This document shows, piece by piece, positions 31,426 to 39,440 of a stretch of 50,922 nt of DNA. The translations under genes and the position numbers were made by a program. This stretch comes from Ruminococcus sp. GTDB lineage: Bacteria; Bacillota; Clostridia; Oscillospirales; Ruminococcaceae. The DNA lies in contig JAFTQW010000022.1 of assembly GCA_017462565.1 (NCBI GenBank), positions 1 to 50,922 of the forward strand, in the 5' to 3' direction. Numbering within the stretch: position 1 is the first letter of the stretch; every line of letters begins with the position of its first letter. The notes under the pieces are model-generated. The model made no database searches. It was not told the DNA's origin and saw nothing but the letters and a program-made list of their open reading frames with translations.

Positions 31426-32424
31426 TTATTTTATCTTTGCTACAGCATCATTTGCATGATCTGTATATATTTCCCTGATTGCCTCGTTTTCACCAAGTCC
31501 ACGAAGAAGACAAACAACCTCAAAACCTTCGTTTTCAAAAACAGTCTTCCATGAATCCTCTTCATCTCCAGCCATATCGTTATTGGCATGATCTCCTGCA
31601 ACAACCATAAGAGGCTCAAGAACGACTCTCTTATAGCCTCCGGTTTTCACTACGGCGAGAATGTCATCTAAGCTTGGGGACGCTTCAACTGTTCCGATAA
31701 AGTAATTCTTATAACCGTCGGCAGTGAGCATATCCTGCATTTTTGAGTAAACCTGATTTGAAGCTGCTTCCGTTCCGTGGCCCATGAAACAAATCGCAGT
31801 CTCACCGTCATCATATTCGGAAGTCCAGTCTGTTATGGCTTTTTCCACTCTTTTAAAGTCATCATCGCTGGTGAGAAGCGGCTCGCCGAAAACGACTTTA
31901 TCGAAAGCGTCGGAATAATTTCCAACCTTTTCAATCAATTCGTCATACTCAAAACCATTCATAAGATGAGTTGGCTGAACAACAAGATTTTTTACCCCAT
32001 TGTCAACAGCTCTCTGTAAAGCTGCGTCAACATCATCAATGAGAATCCCGTCTCTTCTCTGAATGTGGTCAATGACGATATTTGCCGTAAAACCTCTTCT
32101 TACTGAAAAATCAGGAACTGCTTTTTCGATAGCGTCCTCAATAGCGCCGATAGTAAGACGTCGGCTGTCGTTATAGCTTGTACCAAAGCTTAGAACAAGA
32201 AGCTCGTTTTCACCGATATTATCCTGATTGCGGACATTATCGAGCGAAGCGTCTCCGGTCTCGTAATTTTCATCGTCATCCTCTTCTGCGGAATTATCAA
32301 CCGTTGTAGTTTCGGATGGCTTCCCGTTTGAAGAACTTTCAGAAGTTTTGCTTCCGCAGGCTGTCATCATTGAAGCTGTTGCGGCAATAGCGATAAGCAT
32401 TGCAGTAATTTTTTTAATTTTCAT
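31426..32424 (-). CDS. cbiK: Extracytoplasmic (lipoprotein) cobaltochelatase CbiK
   Basis: A 332-residue protein. The N-terminus KKITAMLIAIAATASMMTACG is a lipoprotein signal with lipobox MTAC, followed by a Ser/Asp/Glu-rich linker (to about 75). The rest is a CbiK-type sirohydrochlorin cobaltochelatase: LLVLSFGTSYNDSRR, catalytic His in CFMGHGTEAASN, and second His in MVVAGDHANNDMAGDEEDSW. Chelatases of B12 synthesis are normally cytoplasmic; a surface location recalls the periplasmic CbiK of Desulfovibrio, suggested to act in metal or tetrapyrrole handling. First gene after the B12 riboswitch, with GGAGGA 6 bases before the ATG; the longer frame (7 extra codons) is rejected. Confidence 0.88.
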   Translation of the reverse strand: MKIKKITAMLIAIAATASMMTACGSKTSESSSNGKPSETTTVDNSAEEDDDENYETGDASLDNVRNQDNIGENELLVLSFGTSYNDSRRLTIGAIEDAIEKAVPDFSVRRGFTANIVIDHIQRRDGILIDDVDAALQRAVDNGVKNLVVQPTHLMNGFEYDELIEKVGNYSDAFDKVVFGEPLLTSDDDFKRVEKAITDWTSEYDDGETAICFMGHGTEAASNQVYSKMQDMLTADGYKNYFIGTVEASPSLDDILAVVKTGGYKRVVLEPLMVVAGDHANNDMAGDEEDSWKTVFENEGFEVVCLLRGLGENEAIREIYTDHANDAVAKIK

Positions 32425-32470
32425 AAATTTTCCTCCGATTAACATTTTTCGGAGGCATTGAAATCGGCAA

Positions 32471-32502
32471 TAAAAATACCCTTAATCGACTGAAAAAGGG
32501 TA
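32471..32502 (-). terminator. Riboswitch expression-platform terminator
   Basis: On the minus strand TACCCTT and AAGGGTA enclose 12 bases and are followed by TTTTTA, 47 bases before the cbiK start. Its place between the aptamer and the first gene fits B12-induced premature termination. Confidence 0.75.
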
Positions 32503-32589
32503 CAAGAAACAAACCCCGTCCAAAGCGGCGTTTGAAAAATGTACGACCAATACCTCGTGATCTGGAACGTAAAACACGTTCCTGTACTG

Positions 32590-32765
32590 ATAAACGGCAG
32601 GTTTCCTGACTTGGGTATCTTCACGCAATTGCAGCCTTCCCGACAAAATCAGTGACATAATAGCAATACGCTCCTCCTACACAGTGACGAGATCGTACAG
32701 GATTCCAACCTGTTTCCCTTTTACCTCCAGGCAATGCCTTAACATTCCGGAGCACCGCTTACCTA
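32590..32765 (-). promoter_or_regulatory. Cobalamin riboswitch
   Basis: Minus strand shows the conserved core in order: GGGAAACAGGTTGGAATCC, a TCGTCACTGTGTAGGAGG segment (the GCCACTG-type core), GGGAAGGCTGCAATTGCGTG, and the B12 box ending AAGTCAGGAAACCTGCC (32596-32640 region). This is the cobalamin aptamer layout. Downstream sequence holds further hairpins (ACAGGAACGT/ACGTTCC) and the terminator at 32471-32502. Should repress the cbiK/btu uptake operon when adenosylcobalamin is plentiful. Edges are approximate. Confidence 0.92.
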
Positions 32766-32776
32766 TTCAATTGTTT

Positions 32777-32938
32777 AGAACCTGTCTTCACAAGATAATG
32801 TGCACATCTTTTCGGCAAATTTTTCCGCTTACTTCGTCAAAAATCCTTGCCATACGTCAGTATGCCTGCGAATTTTCTCCTTGTAATCGACAAAATTTGC
32901 CCGAAAATCTGCACGCATATCTTATGAAGACAGGTTCT
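32777..32938. mobile_element. Foldback MITE-like element of 162 bp
   Basis: Ends AGAACCTGTCTTCA-C-AAGATA and, on the other strand, AGAACCTGTCTTCA-T-AAGATA match 20 of 21 positions. Similarity continues inward (TGCACATCTTTTCGGCAAATTTT against TGCAGATTTTCGGGCAAATTTT in segments), so nearly the whole element folds back. It contains no gene. A TA-type target duplication is possible but not certain. It lies between the promoter (32978-33006) and the cobalamin riboswitch, inside the 5' leader. Confidence 0.78.
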
Positions 32939-32977
32939 TAAATTTTTGATTACGGTATGTATACAAACCTTAATTAA

Positions 32978-33006
32978 ATTATATCATAAAGCGATACCAT
33001 TTTCAA
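32978..33006 (-). promoter_or_regulatory. Promoter of the cbiK-btu operon
   Basis: Minus strand TTGAAA (33006-33001), 17-bp spacer, TATAAT (32983-32978). Transcription would pass through the 162-bp foldback element before reaching the riboswitch. Confidence 0.8.
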
Positions 33007-33080
33007 TATGCATCCGCACAAATTGTCGGTTTGCACTGTTTTTTTGATACAAGATGCCTTATTAAGGTAATTTTGCCAAA

Positions 33081-33719
33081 TCAAACAGCTCTGCCGTCTG
33101 CCATATAAAGAAGAGCATTGCATATTGCCGCCGCAACTCCGCTTCCGCCCTTTCTTCCCTCTGCAACAATATAAGGCACATTGGTCTGCATAATAAGTTC
33201 TTTTGAACGAACCACATTTACAAATCCAACCGGAGCTCCGATAACCGCAGCAGGAGTAAAATCTCCCTTTTGAATATGCTCGAAAAGCCTTACCAAAGCC
33301 GTCGGAGCATTTCCGACAACATAAATTACCTTTTTTCCCATAGACGCAGCCTTATCGACCGAAGCAGAAGCTCTTGTTGTCTGCTCCGATTTTGCCGCCG
33401 AAGCAACGTCGCTGTCTGACATAAAACAGTAAGCTTCACATCCAAGTTTTCTCAAAGCAGGCTTATTAATTCCCGATAAAGCCATATTTGTATCAGTAAC
33501 AAAAGCAACGCCTTCCCGTATCAATTCAAGAATTTTGTCAATTACGTTTTCAGAAAATTTAAGGTTATCGAAATATTCAAAATCCGCAGTTGTATGAATT
33601 ACACGCATGACTACCGGCTTTATTTTATCGTCGATTTCTCTTCCGGAAAGCTCCTGTTCAATTATTTCAAAACTGCGTTTTTCAATATCTTCCGGCAAAA
33701 CAAATTCAATTCCGTTCAT
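33081..33719 (-). CDS. cbiC: Cobalt-precorrin-8 methylmutase
   Basis: A 212-residue enzyme moving the C11 methyl to C12 to give cobyrinate. Motifs: VVMRVIHTTADFEYFDNL with the catalytic His (about 43), VTDTNMALSGINKPAL, VVGNAPTALVRLFE and PVGFVNVVRSKE. Typical length. The start at 33719 shares a base with the CobA stop (TGATG), so translation is coupled; the longest frame starts 12 codons earlier inside cobA. Last gene of the biosynthetic operon. No strong terminator follows, only a weak CCTTA/TAAGG hairpin, and the promoter of the uptake operon begins 75 bases on. Confidence 0.93.
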   Translation of the reverse strand: MNGIEFVLPEDIEKRSFEIIEQELSGREIDDKIKPVVMRVIHTTADFEYFDNLKFSENVIDKILELIREGVAFVTDTNMALSGINKPALRKLGCEAYCFMSDSDVASAAKSEQTTRASASVDKAASMGKKVIYVVGNAPTALVRLFEHIQKGDFTPAAVIGAPVGFVNVVRSKELIMQTNVPYIVAEGRKGGSGVAAAICNALLYMADGRAV

Positions 33720-34240
33720 CAGTATTCGATCCCCTTTCTTGCTTCTATTCCGCACGAATATGGATGTTTGACCGCTTTTATTTCACTTATGTAATCTGCC
33801 GCCTGCAAAAATTTCTCATGCGGATCCCTACCTGTCAGAACAAGCTCTGTTTCGGGATTTTTTTTAAGGACTATCCTGTCGGCAAGTTCAATATCGACCA
33901 GTCCGTATTTGTAAGCTGCATTGAATTCGTCAATTATCAGAACATCAATTTCACCATTATTCATCAGCTTTTCCGCTTCGCTCAACAGCCAATCGTGACA
34001 GTTAGTAAGCTCCAGCTTTTCACTGCTGCTCATTGAAAAAGTAAACCCATAATCTTTATCGCAGCGACTTACAGTTATGTTCGGAATCAAGGCAAGCGTA
34101 TTCAGTTCAGATGTTTCGCCGCCTTTTAATAGCTGGACAATATGAACTCTCATCCCTGCTCCTGCCGCACGAAGGGCAAGTCCAATTGCGGCGGAGGTTT
34201 TTCCCTTGCCGTTTCCGCAGTAAATATGTATAAGACCCAT
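33719..34240 (-). CDS. cobA: Corrinoid adenosyltransferase (CobA/CobO type)
   Basis: A 173-residue ATP:co(I)rrinoid adenosyltransferase that attaches the 5'-deoxyadenosyl ligand. P-loop IYCGNGKGKTSAAIG (about 6-20), VQLLKGGETSEL, IDVLIIDEFNAAYKYGL with Walker B, and LVLTGRDPHEKFLQAAD. It follows cbiP with no gap (stop at 34241, ATG next). Named CobA in the Salmonella sense, not the uroporphyrinogen methyltransferase. Confidence 0.93.
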   Translation of the reverse strand: MGLIHIYCGNGKGKTSAAIGLALRAAGAGMRVHIVQLLKGGETSELNTLALIPNITVSRCDKDYGFTFSMSSSEKLELTNCHDWLLSEAEKLMNNGEIDVLIIDEFNAAYKYGLVDIELADRIVLKKNPETELVLTGRDPHEKFLQAADYISEIKAVKHPYSCGIEARKGIEY

Positions 34241-35728
34241 TTAAACGCCCTCCCTAAGAATTCTGAAAAGAAGCTCCGTATCAATATTTTCACGGACTTC
34301 ATTGGCAAGAATATCGTATTGACTCTCCTTGTAAGCCTTTCTGTCAATTGACACTCCGCCGTATTCAAGTCCTCTTTTACGAAATAATGCTTTAACGATA
34401 TTTCCGGTGATCTCTTTTTTATCAAAAAATCCGTGTACGTAGCTTCCGGCAATATTTTTATGATAAGAACCGTCTTTACGTCCGTCTGAGAGACAGGCAA
34501 GCGGATTTCCTTTGACCAAAGTGTCTCCCATATGAATCTCATATCCCTCAAAAGAAGCTCCGCAAATGCAGAAAAAGAATCCGTCTGCACTAAGTATTTT
34601 CCCGTTAATTCGTGTTCTTGTTTTAGTTTTTCTAAAAATAGTTTCGGTATCAAGAAGTCCCATTCCGGAAATTTCTCCGCCGCCCTCTGTATTTTCAGGA
34701 TCGGAAATTTTTCTGCCAAGAATCTGATAACCGCCGCAGATTCCAAAAATCGGGATATCGTGAGAAGCACATTTTTTCACAGCAGCTTCAAGTCCGCTGG
34801 TTCTAAGCCATTTCATATCGGCAAGAGTACTCTTAGTTCCGGGAATTATAATCATATCCGGTTTGCTAAGCTCTTCAATCTTAGAAACGTAGCGCACTGA
34901 AACATCGCTGTATTGGGAAAAAACGTCAAAATCGGTAAAATTCGATATTCTCGGAAGTCTTATAACGGCAATATCTATCAATCCGGAGTTTTTTTTCAAA
35001 AGCTTATCTGAAAGACTATCCTCATCGTCGATATCGCAGTTCACATACGGAATAACTCCGACAACAGGCTTCTTGCCACGCTCTTCAAGAATTTTCACTC
35101 CACTCTCAAAAAGCGATTTATCCCCTCTGAACTTGTTGACCACGACTCCTTTTACCATATCCAACTCGTCCTTTTCAAGCAGCGAAAGAGTTCCAAGAAG
35201 CTGAGCAAAAATTCCCCCACGGTCTATATCGCCGACAAGAATAACCGGAGCATTCACCAGCTTTGCCATGCCCATATTCACGATATCGTCAGTTTTCAAA
35301 TTCAGTTCAACAGGACTTCCTGCTCCCTCGATCACGATTACATCGTACATTTTCTCAAGCACGTTATAAGCTCGCAGTATCTCCGGAACAAGCTCCTTTT
35401 TCCTGCGAAAATAATCGGATGCACTCATATTTCCGATCACTTCCCCATTGACAATAACCTGCGAACCGATATTCGTTGTAGGCTTTAAAAGAATCGGATT
35501 CATAAGTACCGACGGTTCTGTTCCAGCAGCTTCTGCCTGCATTGCCTGCGCACGTCCAATTTCAAGTCCGTCTCTCGTAATGAACGAATTCAGCGCCATA
35601 TTCTGTGATTTAAAAGGAGCGGTTTTATATCCCTCCCGAGCAAAAATACGGCATAGAGCCGCTGAAACAAGGCTTTTTCCTGCGCCTGACATCGTTCCCT
35701 GAATCATTATCGCTTTAGCCAATTTCAA
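34241..35728 (-). CDS. cbiP: Cobyric acid synthase
   Basis: A 495-residue glutamine-dependent amidase that amidates side chains b, d, e and g. The N-terminal synthetase domain has IMIQGTMSGAGKSLVSAALC, FKSQNMALNSFITRDG, EIGRAQAMQAEAAG and VIEGAGSPVELNL. The C-terminal class I glutaminase domain has the nucleophile Cys in FGICGGYQILG and the catalytic His in GSYVHGFFD. Length is normal. It overlaps cobD by 14 bases at its start. Confidence 0.94.
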   Translation of the reverse strand: MKLAKAIMIQGTMSGAGKSLVSAALCRIFAREGYKTAPFKSQNMALNSFITRDGLEIGRAQAMQAEAAGTEPSVLMNPILLKPTTNIGSQVIVNGEVIGNMSASDYFRRKKELVPEILRAYNVLEKMYDVIVIEGAGSPVELNLKTDDIVNMGMAKLVNAPVILVGDIDRGGIFAQLLGTLSLLEKDELDMVKGVVVNKFRGDKSLFESGVKILEERGKKPVVGVIPYVNCDIDDEDSLSDKLLKKNSGLIDIAVIRLPRISNFTDFDVFSQYSDVSVRYVSKIEELSKPDMIIIPGTKSTLADMKWLRTSGLEAAVKKCASHDIPIFGICGGYQILGRKISDPENTEGGGEISGMGLLDTETIFRKTKTRTRINGKILSADGFFFCICGASFEGYEIHMGDTLVKGNPLACLSDGRKDGSYHKNIAGSYVHGFFDKKEITGNIVKALFRKRGLEYGGVSIDRKAYKESQYDILANEVRENIDTELLFRILREGV

Positions 35729-36752
35729 GAACCTCCTCTATTGCACTTATAAGAATCTCGTTCTCCTCTTGCGTTCTAACGGCAATTCTGAAAAATCCCG
35801 CCTCAATTCCTGCAAAATTATCGCATCTTCGAACTGCTATCCTCTTCTTTTCAAGAAGCAGATTGTCAAGCGGCAAACTGCATCGGAACAATATAAAATT
35901 TGCCGCAGATTCATAAACCTTAAATCCGAAACCACGTAATTTTTCGCTGAGAAACGCTCTCTCTTCAGCAATAAGACGAACTGTTTCTGAAACATATTCA
36001 CGCTCTTTTATTGCAGTTGCTCCTGCAAGCTGTGCCGGCACCGAAACGCTCCAGCATTGACCGAAGCTGCGGATCTTCTCCGCAATTTTTAAATCCGGAC
36101 AGATAACGTATCCAAGCCTCAGTCCTGCCATAGCATAAATTTTGGTGAAAGCTTTAAGTAACAAAACATTCTTCAAGTTATGTTCAAGGCTGAATTTTGC
36201 CTTTTCTTCGGCAAAATCCATAAAGCATTCATCAAGAATAAGCAAGCATCCGGTTTCATTACATTTTTTGATTATATTCTCCATAAGTTCCGGAGCAACC
36301 ATTTTTCCGGTTGGATTATTGGGATTGCAGAGGAACATCATATCGTTTCCGTCAATTTTTTCAATGATATCCTCTCTGACCTCAAACTCATCCTCTTCCC
36401 TTAGCTGATGATAATTTATTAAACATCCGGCAGTACGAAGAGCCTTTTCGTATTCCGAGAAAGTCGGTACGGCAATAAGCGCATTTTCCGGACGCAAAGC
36501 CTGAACAATACGGTAAATCAGGTCAGCCGCACCGTTTCCACAGACGATTCTATCCTCTTCAACCTCTTCATAAAGAGCTATTTCCCTAACGAGTTCGGAA
36601 CAATATGGATCGGGATAATGCTCGAAATCATTGATTTTTCGGGCAAGGATTCTCTTAACGCTCTCCGGCATACCAAGAGGATTGATATTTGCGGAAAAAT
36701 CGTAATCGACCTTTTGAGAATAAATATTGCCTCCATGAGAAAGATTCATCAT
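35715..36752 (-). CDS. cobD: L-threonine-O-3-phosphate decarboxylase (CobD)
   Basis: A 345-residue PLP enzyme of the aspartate aminotransferase fold. In this operon it should make (R)-1-aminopropan-2-ol phosphate, the linker of the nucleotide loop. Motifs: DFSANINPLGMP, CGNGAADLIYRI, FLCNPNNPTGK, and LLLDE-type ILDECFMDF. The PLP Lys is K204 in AFTKIYAMAGLRLGY. Histidinol-phosphate aminotransferase is the close alternative by sequence, but operon context (between cbiB and cbiP) decides. It overlaps the end of cbiB by 4 bases. Confidence 0.9.
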   Translation of the reverse strand: MMNLSHGGNIYSQKVDYDFSANINPLGMPESVKRILARKINDFEHYPDPYCSELVREIALYEEVEEDRIVCGNGAADLIYRIVQALRPENALIAVPTFSEYEKALRTAGCLINYHQLREEDEFEVREDIIEKIDGNDMMFLCNPNNPTGKMVAPELMENIIKKCNETGCLLILDECFMDFAEEKAKFSLEHNLKNVLLLKAFTKIYAMAGLRLGYVICPDLKIAEKIRSFGQCWSVSVPAQLAGATAIKEREYVSETVRLIAEERAFLSEKLRGFGFKVYESAANFILFRCSLPLDNLLLEKKRIAVRRCDNFAGIEAGFFRIAVRTQEENEILISAIEEVLEIG

Positions 36753-37720
36753 AAAATCACTCCAAATATTATTGCTCTTACAACTGCCGAAACAATCAGC
36801 ATCAATATCGCAGTGCAGTACATAAGACTATTGGCACGGCGTATATCTTCGTTTTCAATCGGACGGATATCGTCCCCGATCGTCTTTTTTTTGCAAAGCT
36901 TTCCGAAATAATAGGCGTCTCCGGCGAGCATTACATCCAGTGCTCCGGCGCAAACCGATTCTGTCTGAGCAGAATTAGGACTTGCATGATTAAAGCGGTC
37001 ACGCCTCCAGATTTTATATGCTCCTCTGCCATTGAACCGTAAAATATGAGCCGACAAAATCATAAGAACAGCTGTTAAGCGTGAGGGAATAAAATTCAGA
37101 ATATCGTCAAGACGTGCAGCAAAACGTCCGAAATTCAGGTATTTTTCATTTTTATAGCCGATCATTGAGTCCATTGTGTTAGCCGCCTTATAAAAAAAAC
37201 CGCCAATTGCTCCGAAAAAAGTCATATAGAAAATCGGAGCAGTAACTCCGTCAGATGTGTTTTCCGCAACAGTTTCGACAGCCGCCTTTATAATTCCGTT
37301 CTCGTCAAGGCAGTCTGTATCTCTTCCCACGATCATTGAAACTGAATAGCGAGCCTTTTCAGTATCCTTTGCGGATATAGCATGAAAAACTTTCATGCTC
37401 TCATTTTTAAGACATTTTGCTGCAATCAGATAATAGCATAAAACTGACTCAACGGCTATTCCAAGCCATTTATTGATATTATAGCTTATAAGCAGCATCG
37501 CAAGCGGAACAAGCGTTGAAGCCGCAAGAACTATAATCGCAAGAATTGTTCCACAAAGACGTTCATAACCTGAATCGAGCTTCCTGAGCTTTTTTTCAAG
37601 CTTAGTTATCATTGTTCCTATCAGACGAATCGGATGCGGCAGGCTATATGGATCGCCCAGAAAAAAATCAATAGTAAATCCCAGAATCAGCGGAAGAACC
37701 GGCAAAAAACAATCCAACAT
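36749..37720 (-). CDS. cbiB: Adenosylcobinamide-phosphate synthase
   Basis: About 323 residues, membrane protein joining the aminopropanol (phosphate) arm to adenosylcobyric acid. Motifs: DFFLGDPYSLPHPIRLIG near the start, AVETVAENTSDGVTAPIFY (about 165) and NTMDSMIGYKNEKY. About four to five hydrophobic helices. Start: ATG 37720 is favoured since AGGAGG lies 11 bases upstream; ATG 37729 is only 2 bases from it and overlaps the preceding stop. Adjacent cobD supplies the linker. Confidence 0.93.
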   Translation of the reverse strand: MLDCFLPVLPLILGFTIDFFLGDPYSLPHPIRLIGTMITKLEKKLRKLDSGYERLCGTILAIIVLAASTLVPLAMLLISYNINKWLGIAVESVLCYYLIAAKCLKNESMKVFHAISAKDTEKARYSVSMIVGRDTDCLDENGIIKAAVETVAENTSDGVTAPIFYMTFFGAIGGFFYKAANTMDSMIGYKNEKYLNFGRFAARLDDILNFIPSRLTAVLMILSAHILRFNGRGAYKIWRRDRFNHASPNSAQTESVCAGALDVMLAGDAYYFGKLCKKKTIGDDIRPIENEDIRRANSLMYCTAILMLIVSAVVRAIIFGVIL

Positions 37721-37722
37721 AA

Positions 37723-38286
37723 TTAACATATCCTCCTGATAGTTTTAAGCACTTTACCGTCAAGCTCCGCAATAAATCCGCAGCCGTTTCCAACCTGAAA
37801 ATCGTAAAATCCACCCTTCGGAACAGAAAATTTTTCAAGAATTGACATGATTGTTCCTCCGTGAACCACAAATGCAATGCTCTCCGAAGCACAATTATTG
37901 AAAACTGCCTCTTCAAAAGCGTCAGCACAGCGTTTCTTAAAAGCTTCGTGCGATTCGCCGTTCGGGAAAGGAAGAGTTCCTCCACTGTCTATCCAACGCT
38001 GGTAGGCTTCGTTTCCATTAAGCTCGGAGTAATTTTTTCCCTCAAAATCACCGAAATCACACTCACGTAGATTCTCGTATACAAACATTTTTTTTTCAGG
38101 ATAAATAATTTCAGCCGTTTCTGTACAGCGTTTCAGCGGACTGGAAATAACTATTTCCGTTTTGGGATACTCCCTTGCCGCAAGTTCTGAAATTCCCTCC
38201 GCACAGAGCGATTCATCAGTTTTGCCTATATACCGCTTCTGAACGTTTCCGATTGTCTTTCCGTGGCGTATCAGAACAATTCTCAT
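37723..38286 (-). CDS. cobC: Alpha-ribazole phosphatase (histidine phosphatase family)
   Basis: A 187-residue phosphoglycerate-mutase-like phosphatase. The phosphohistidine motif LIRHGKTIGN (H8) opens the protein; the second His lies in FVVHGGTIMS; Arg in SSPLKRCTETA and Glu in RECDFGDFEGK complete the site. In this setting it should remove the phosphate from alpha-ribazole phosphate or adenosylcobalamin phosphate. The fold is shared with many phosphatases, so the function rests on operon position between cobU/cobS and cbiB. Confidence 0.88.
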   Translation of the reverse strand: MRIVLIRHGKTIGNVQKRYIGKTDESLCAEGISELAAREYPKTEIVISSPLKRCTETAEIIYPEKKMFVYENLRECDFGDFEGKNYSELNGNEAYQRWIDSGGTLPFPNGESHEAFKKRCADAFEEAVFNNCASESIAFVVHGGTIMSILEKFSVPKGGFYDFQVGNGCGFIAELDGKVLKTIRRIC

Positions 38287-38287
38287 A

Positions 38288-38668
38288 TTATTTAATCCTC
38301 ATACCAATTCCGCAAATGATTCTTTCAACGCATTCCGCCTGTCTGGCAAGAAAGCATCCGACGATTCCGACCTGTTCACGCCAGATTCGCTCTGATTTTT
38401 CAAGAGGAATGATTCCTCCGCCTATATCGTTCATAATTATTATAATATTGGGATTTTCGCCGACAAGTTTTTGTGTCGATTCCAAAGGATTCTCTCCCGA
38501 ATCCAGAAGCCGTTTTATAAGAATGTGGAAATTTTTCACGCATCTGTAATCGGAAATGCTGTTTATTTCAACCGATTCGCCATCAGCAATATCCCCGATA
38601 TCAAGATTATACTTTTCTGCGGCATACCTGTTTTTTCCCTGATATGCTCCCCCTGTTATAAGAATCAT
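38288..38668 (-). CDS. Short CobU-like protein (divergent adenosylcobinamide kinase homologue)
   Basis: A 126-residue protein. It opens with ILITGGAYQGKNRYAAEKY, a P-loop whose usual Ser/Thr after GK is Asn. The C-terminal half NDIGGGIIPLEKSERIWREQVG...LARQAECVERIICGIGMRIK is a very good match to the end of CobU. The middle block of CobU with the guanylylated His (HR..R...W.T.E) is missing, which explains the short length (CobU is about 175-180). A full-length CobU is encoded at 39428. It may be a partner subunit, a specialised kinase, or a decaying duplicate. Confidence 0.75.
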   Translation of the reverse strand: MILITGGAYQGKNRYAAEKYNLDIGDIADGESVEINSISDYRCVKNFHILIKRLLDSGENPLESTQKLVGENPNIIIIMNDIGGGIIPLEKSERIWREQVGIVGCFLARQAECVERIICGIGMRIK

Positions 38669-38672
38669 TTTG

Positions 38673-39440
38673 TCACCTCACTATTATATTCGCAATTACA
38701 GCAAAAGCAATTATCAAAAGCTCGCATATCTGAAGAAAATATCCGGCGATATCTCCCGTAGTTCCGCTGAATTTCCTGTAAGAGAAGATACGATAGTACA
38801 CGAATGCAACTGTTCCTCCACAGACCGCAGAAATGCCGCATATTGGTTCGATAAGAATCATAGCCAGAGAAGTCAGGACTAATATTGCGATCTCAACGAC
38901 TATAGTGATCTTTTTATGTGCCGGCTCTGTAAAACTTTGCAGTGTACCGCTTTTTTTTGCTGCTTTGAACGTAACAGCTCCAAGACCGCTCCACGCTCTC
39001 GACTGAACATAGCCTATACTGCAAATGCTCATCACAGAAATGCTGTTTATCTGTGAAAAAAGCCCGGTTTGAAGCAGAATATATACAGAAAGATTTATTG
39101 CGGCAAACGCTCCGATATGAGAATCGCTCATAATTTCGAGCATTCTCTCTCGTGAACCGCAGCAAGCTTTAGCGTCGCAGACATCGCAGAAACCATCGAG
39201 ATGAATTCCTCCCGTTACGGTAATCGGAATCGCAGTCAGAATCGCCGAAAAAAGGAATGCGTTAACTCCAAATTCACGGCAGAAAAAGTACCAGAGCAAG
39301 GATATTCCGCCTATTACAGCTCCTATCAGCGGAAAAAAGCAAAGGGAATATCTACGATTTTCCTCTTTCCATTCAACCTGTGGAACAGGAATCCGTGAGT
39401 ACATTAAAAAAGCCGAAAAAAGCGATTTTATAATATGCAT
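38673..39440 (-). CDS. cobS: Adenosylcobinamide-GDP ribazoletransferase (cobalamin synthase)
   Basis: A 255-residue integral membrane enzyme joining alpha-ribazole (phosphate) to adenosylcobinamide-GDP, the last assembly step. Motifs: FLMYSRIPVP at the start, FPLIGAVIGGI, and the metal-binding signature GGIHLDGFCDVCDA (about 77-90). About six membrane helices. It overlaps cobU by 13 bases. A cytoplasmic Lys-rich loop interrupts the helices near 170, as usual. Confidence 0.94.
   Translation of the reverse strand: MHIIKSLFSAFLMYSRIPVPQVEWKEENRRYSLCFFPLIGAVIGGISLLWYFFCREFGVNAFLFSAILTAIPITVTGGIHLDGFCDVCDAKACCGSRERMLEIMSDSHIGAFAAINLSVYILLQTGLFSQINSISVMSICSIGYVQSRAWSGLGAVTFKAAKKSGTLQSFTEPAHKKITIVVEIAILVLTSLAMILIEPICGISAVCGGTVAFVYYRIFSYRKFSGTTGDIAGYFLQICELLIIAFAVIANIIVR

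Noticed and set aside
32684-32941. 85-residue open frame over the B12 leader
   Set aside because: It spans the cobalamin riboswitch and the foldback element on the opposite strand; not a gene.
33010-33080. Terminator at the end of the cobalamin synthesis operon
   Set aside because: Only a weak CCTTA/TAAGG stem was seen; read-through into the uptake operon cannot be excluded.
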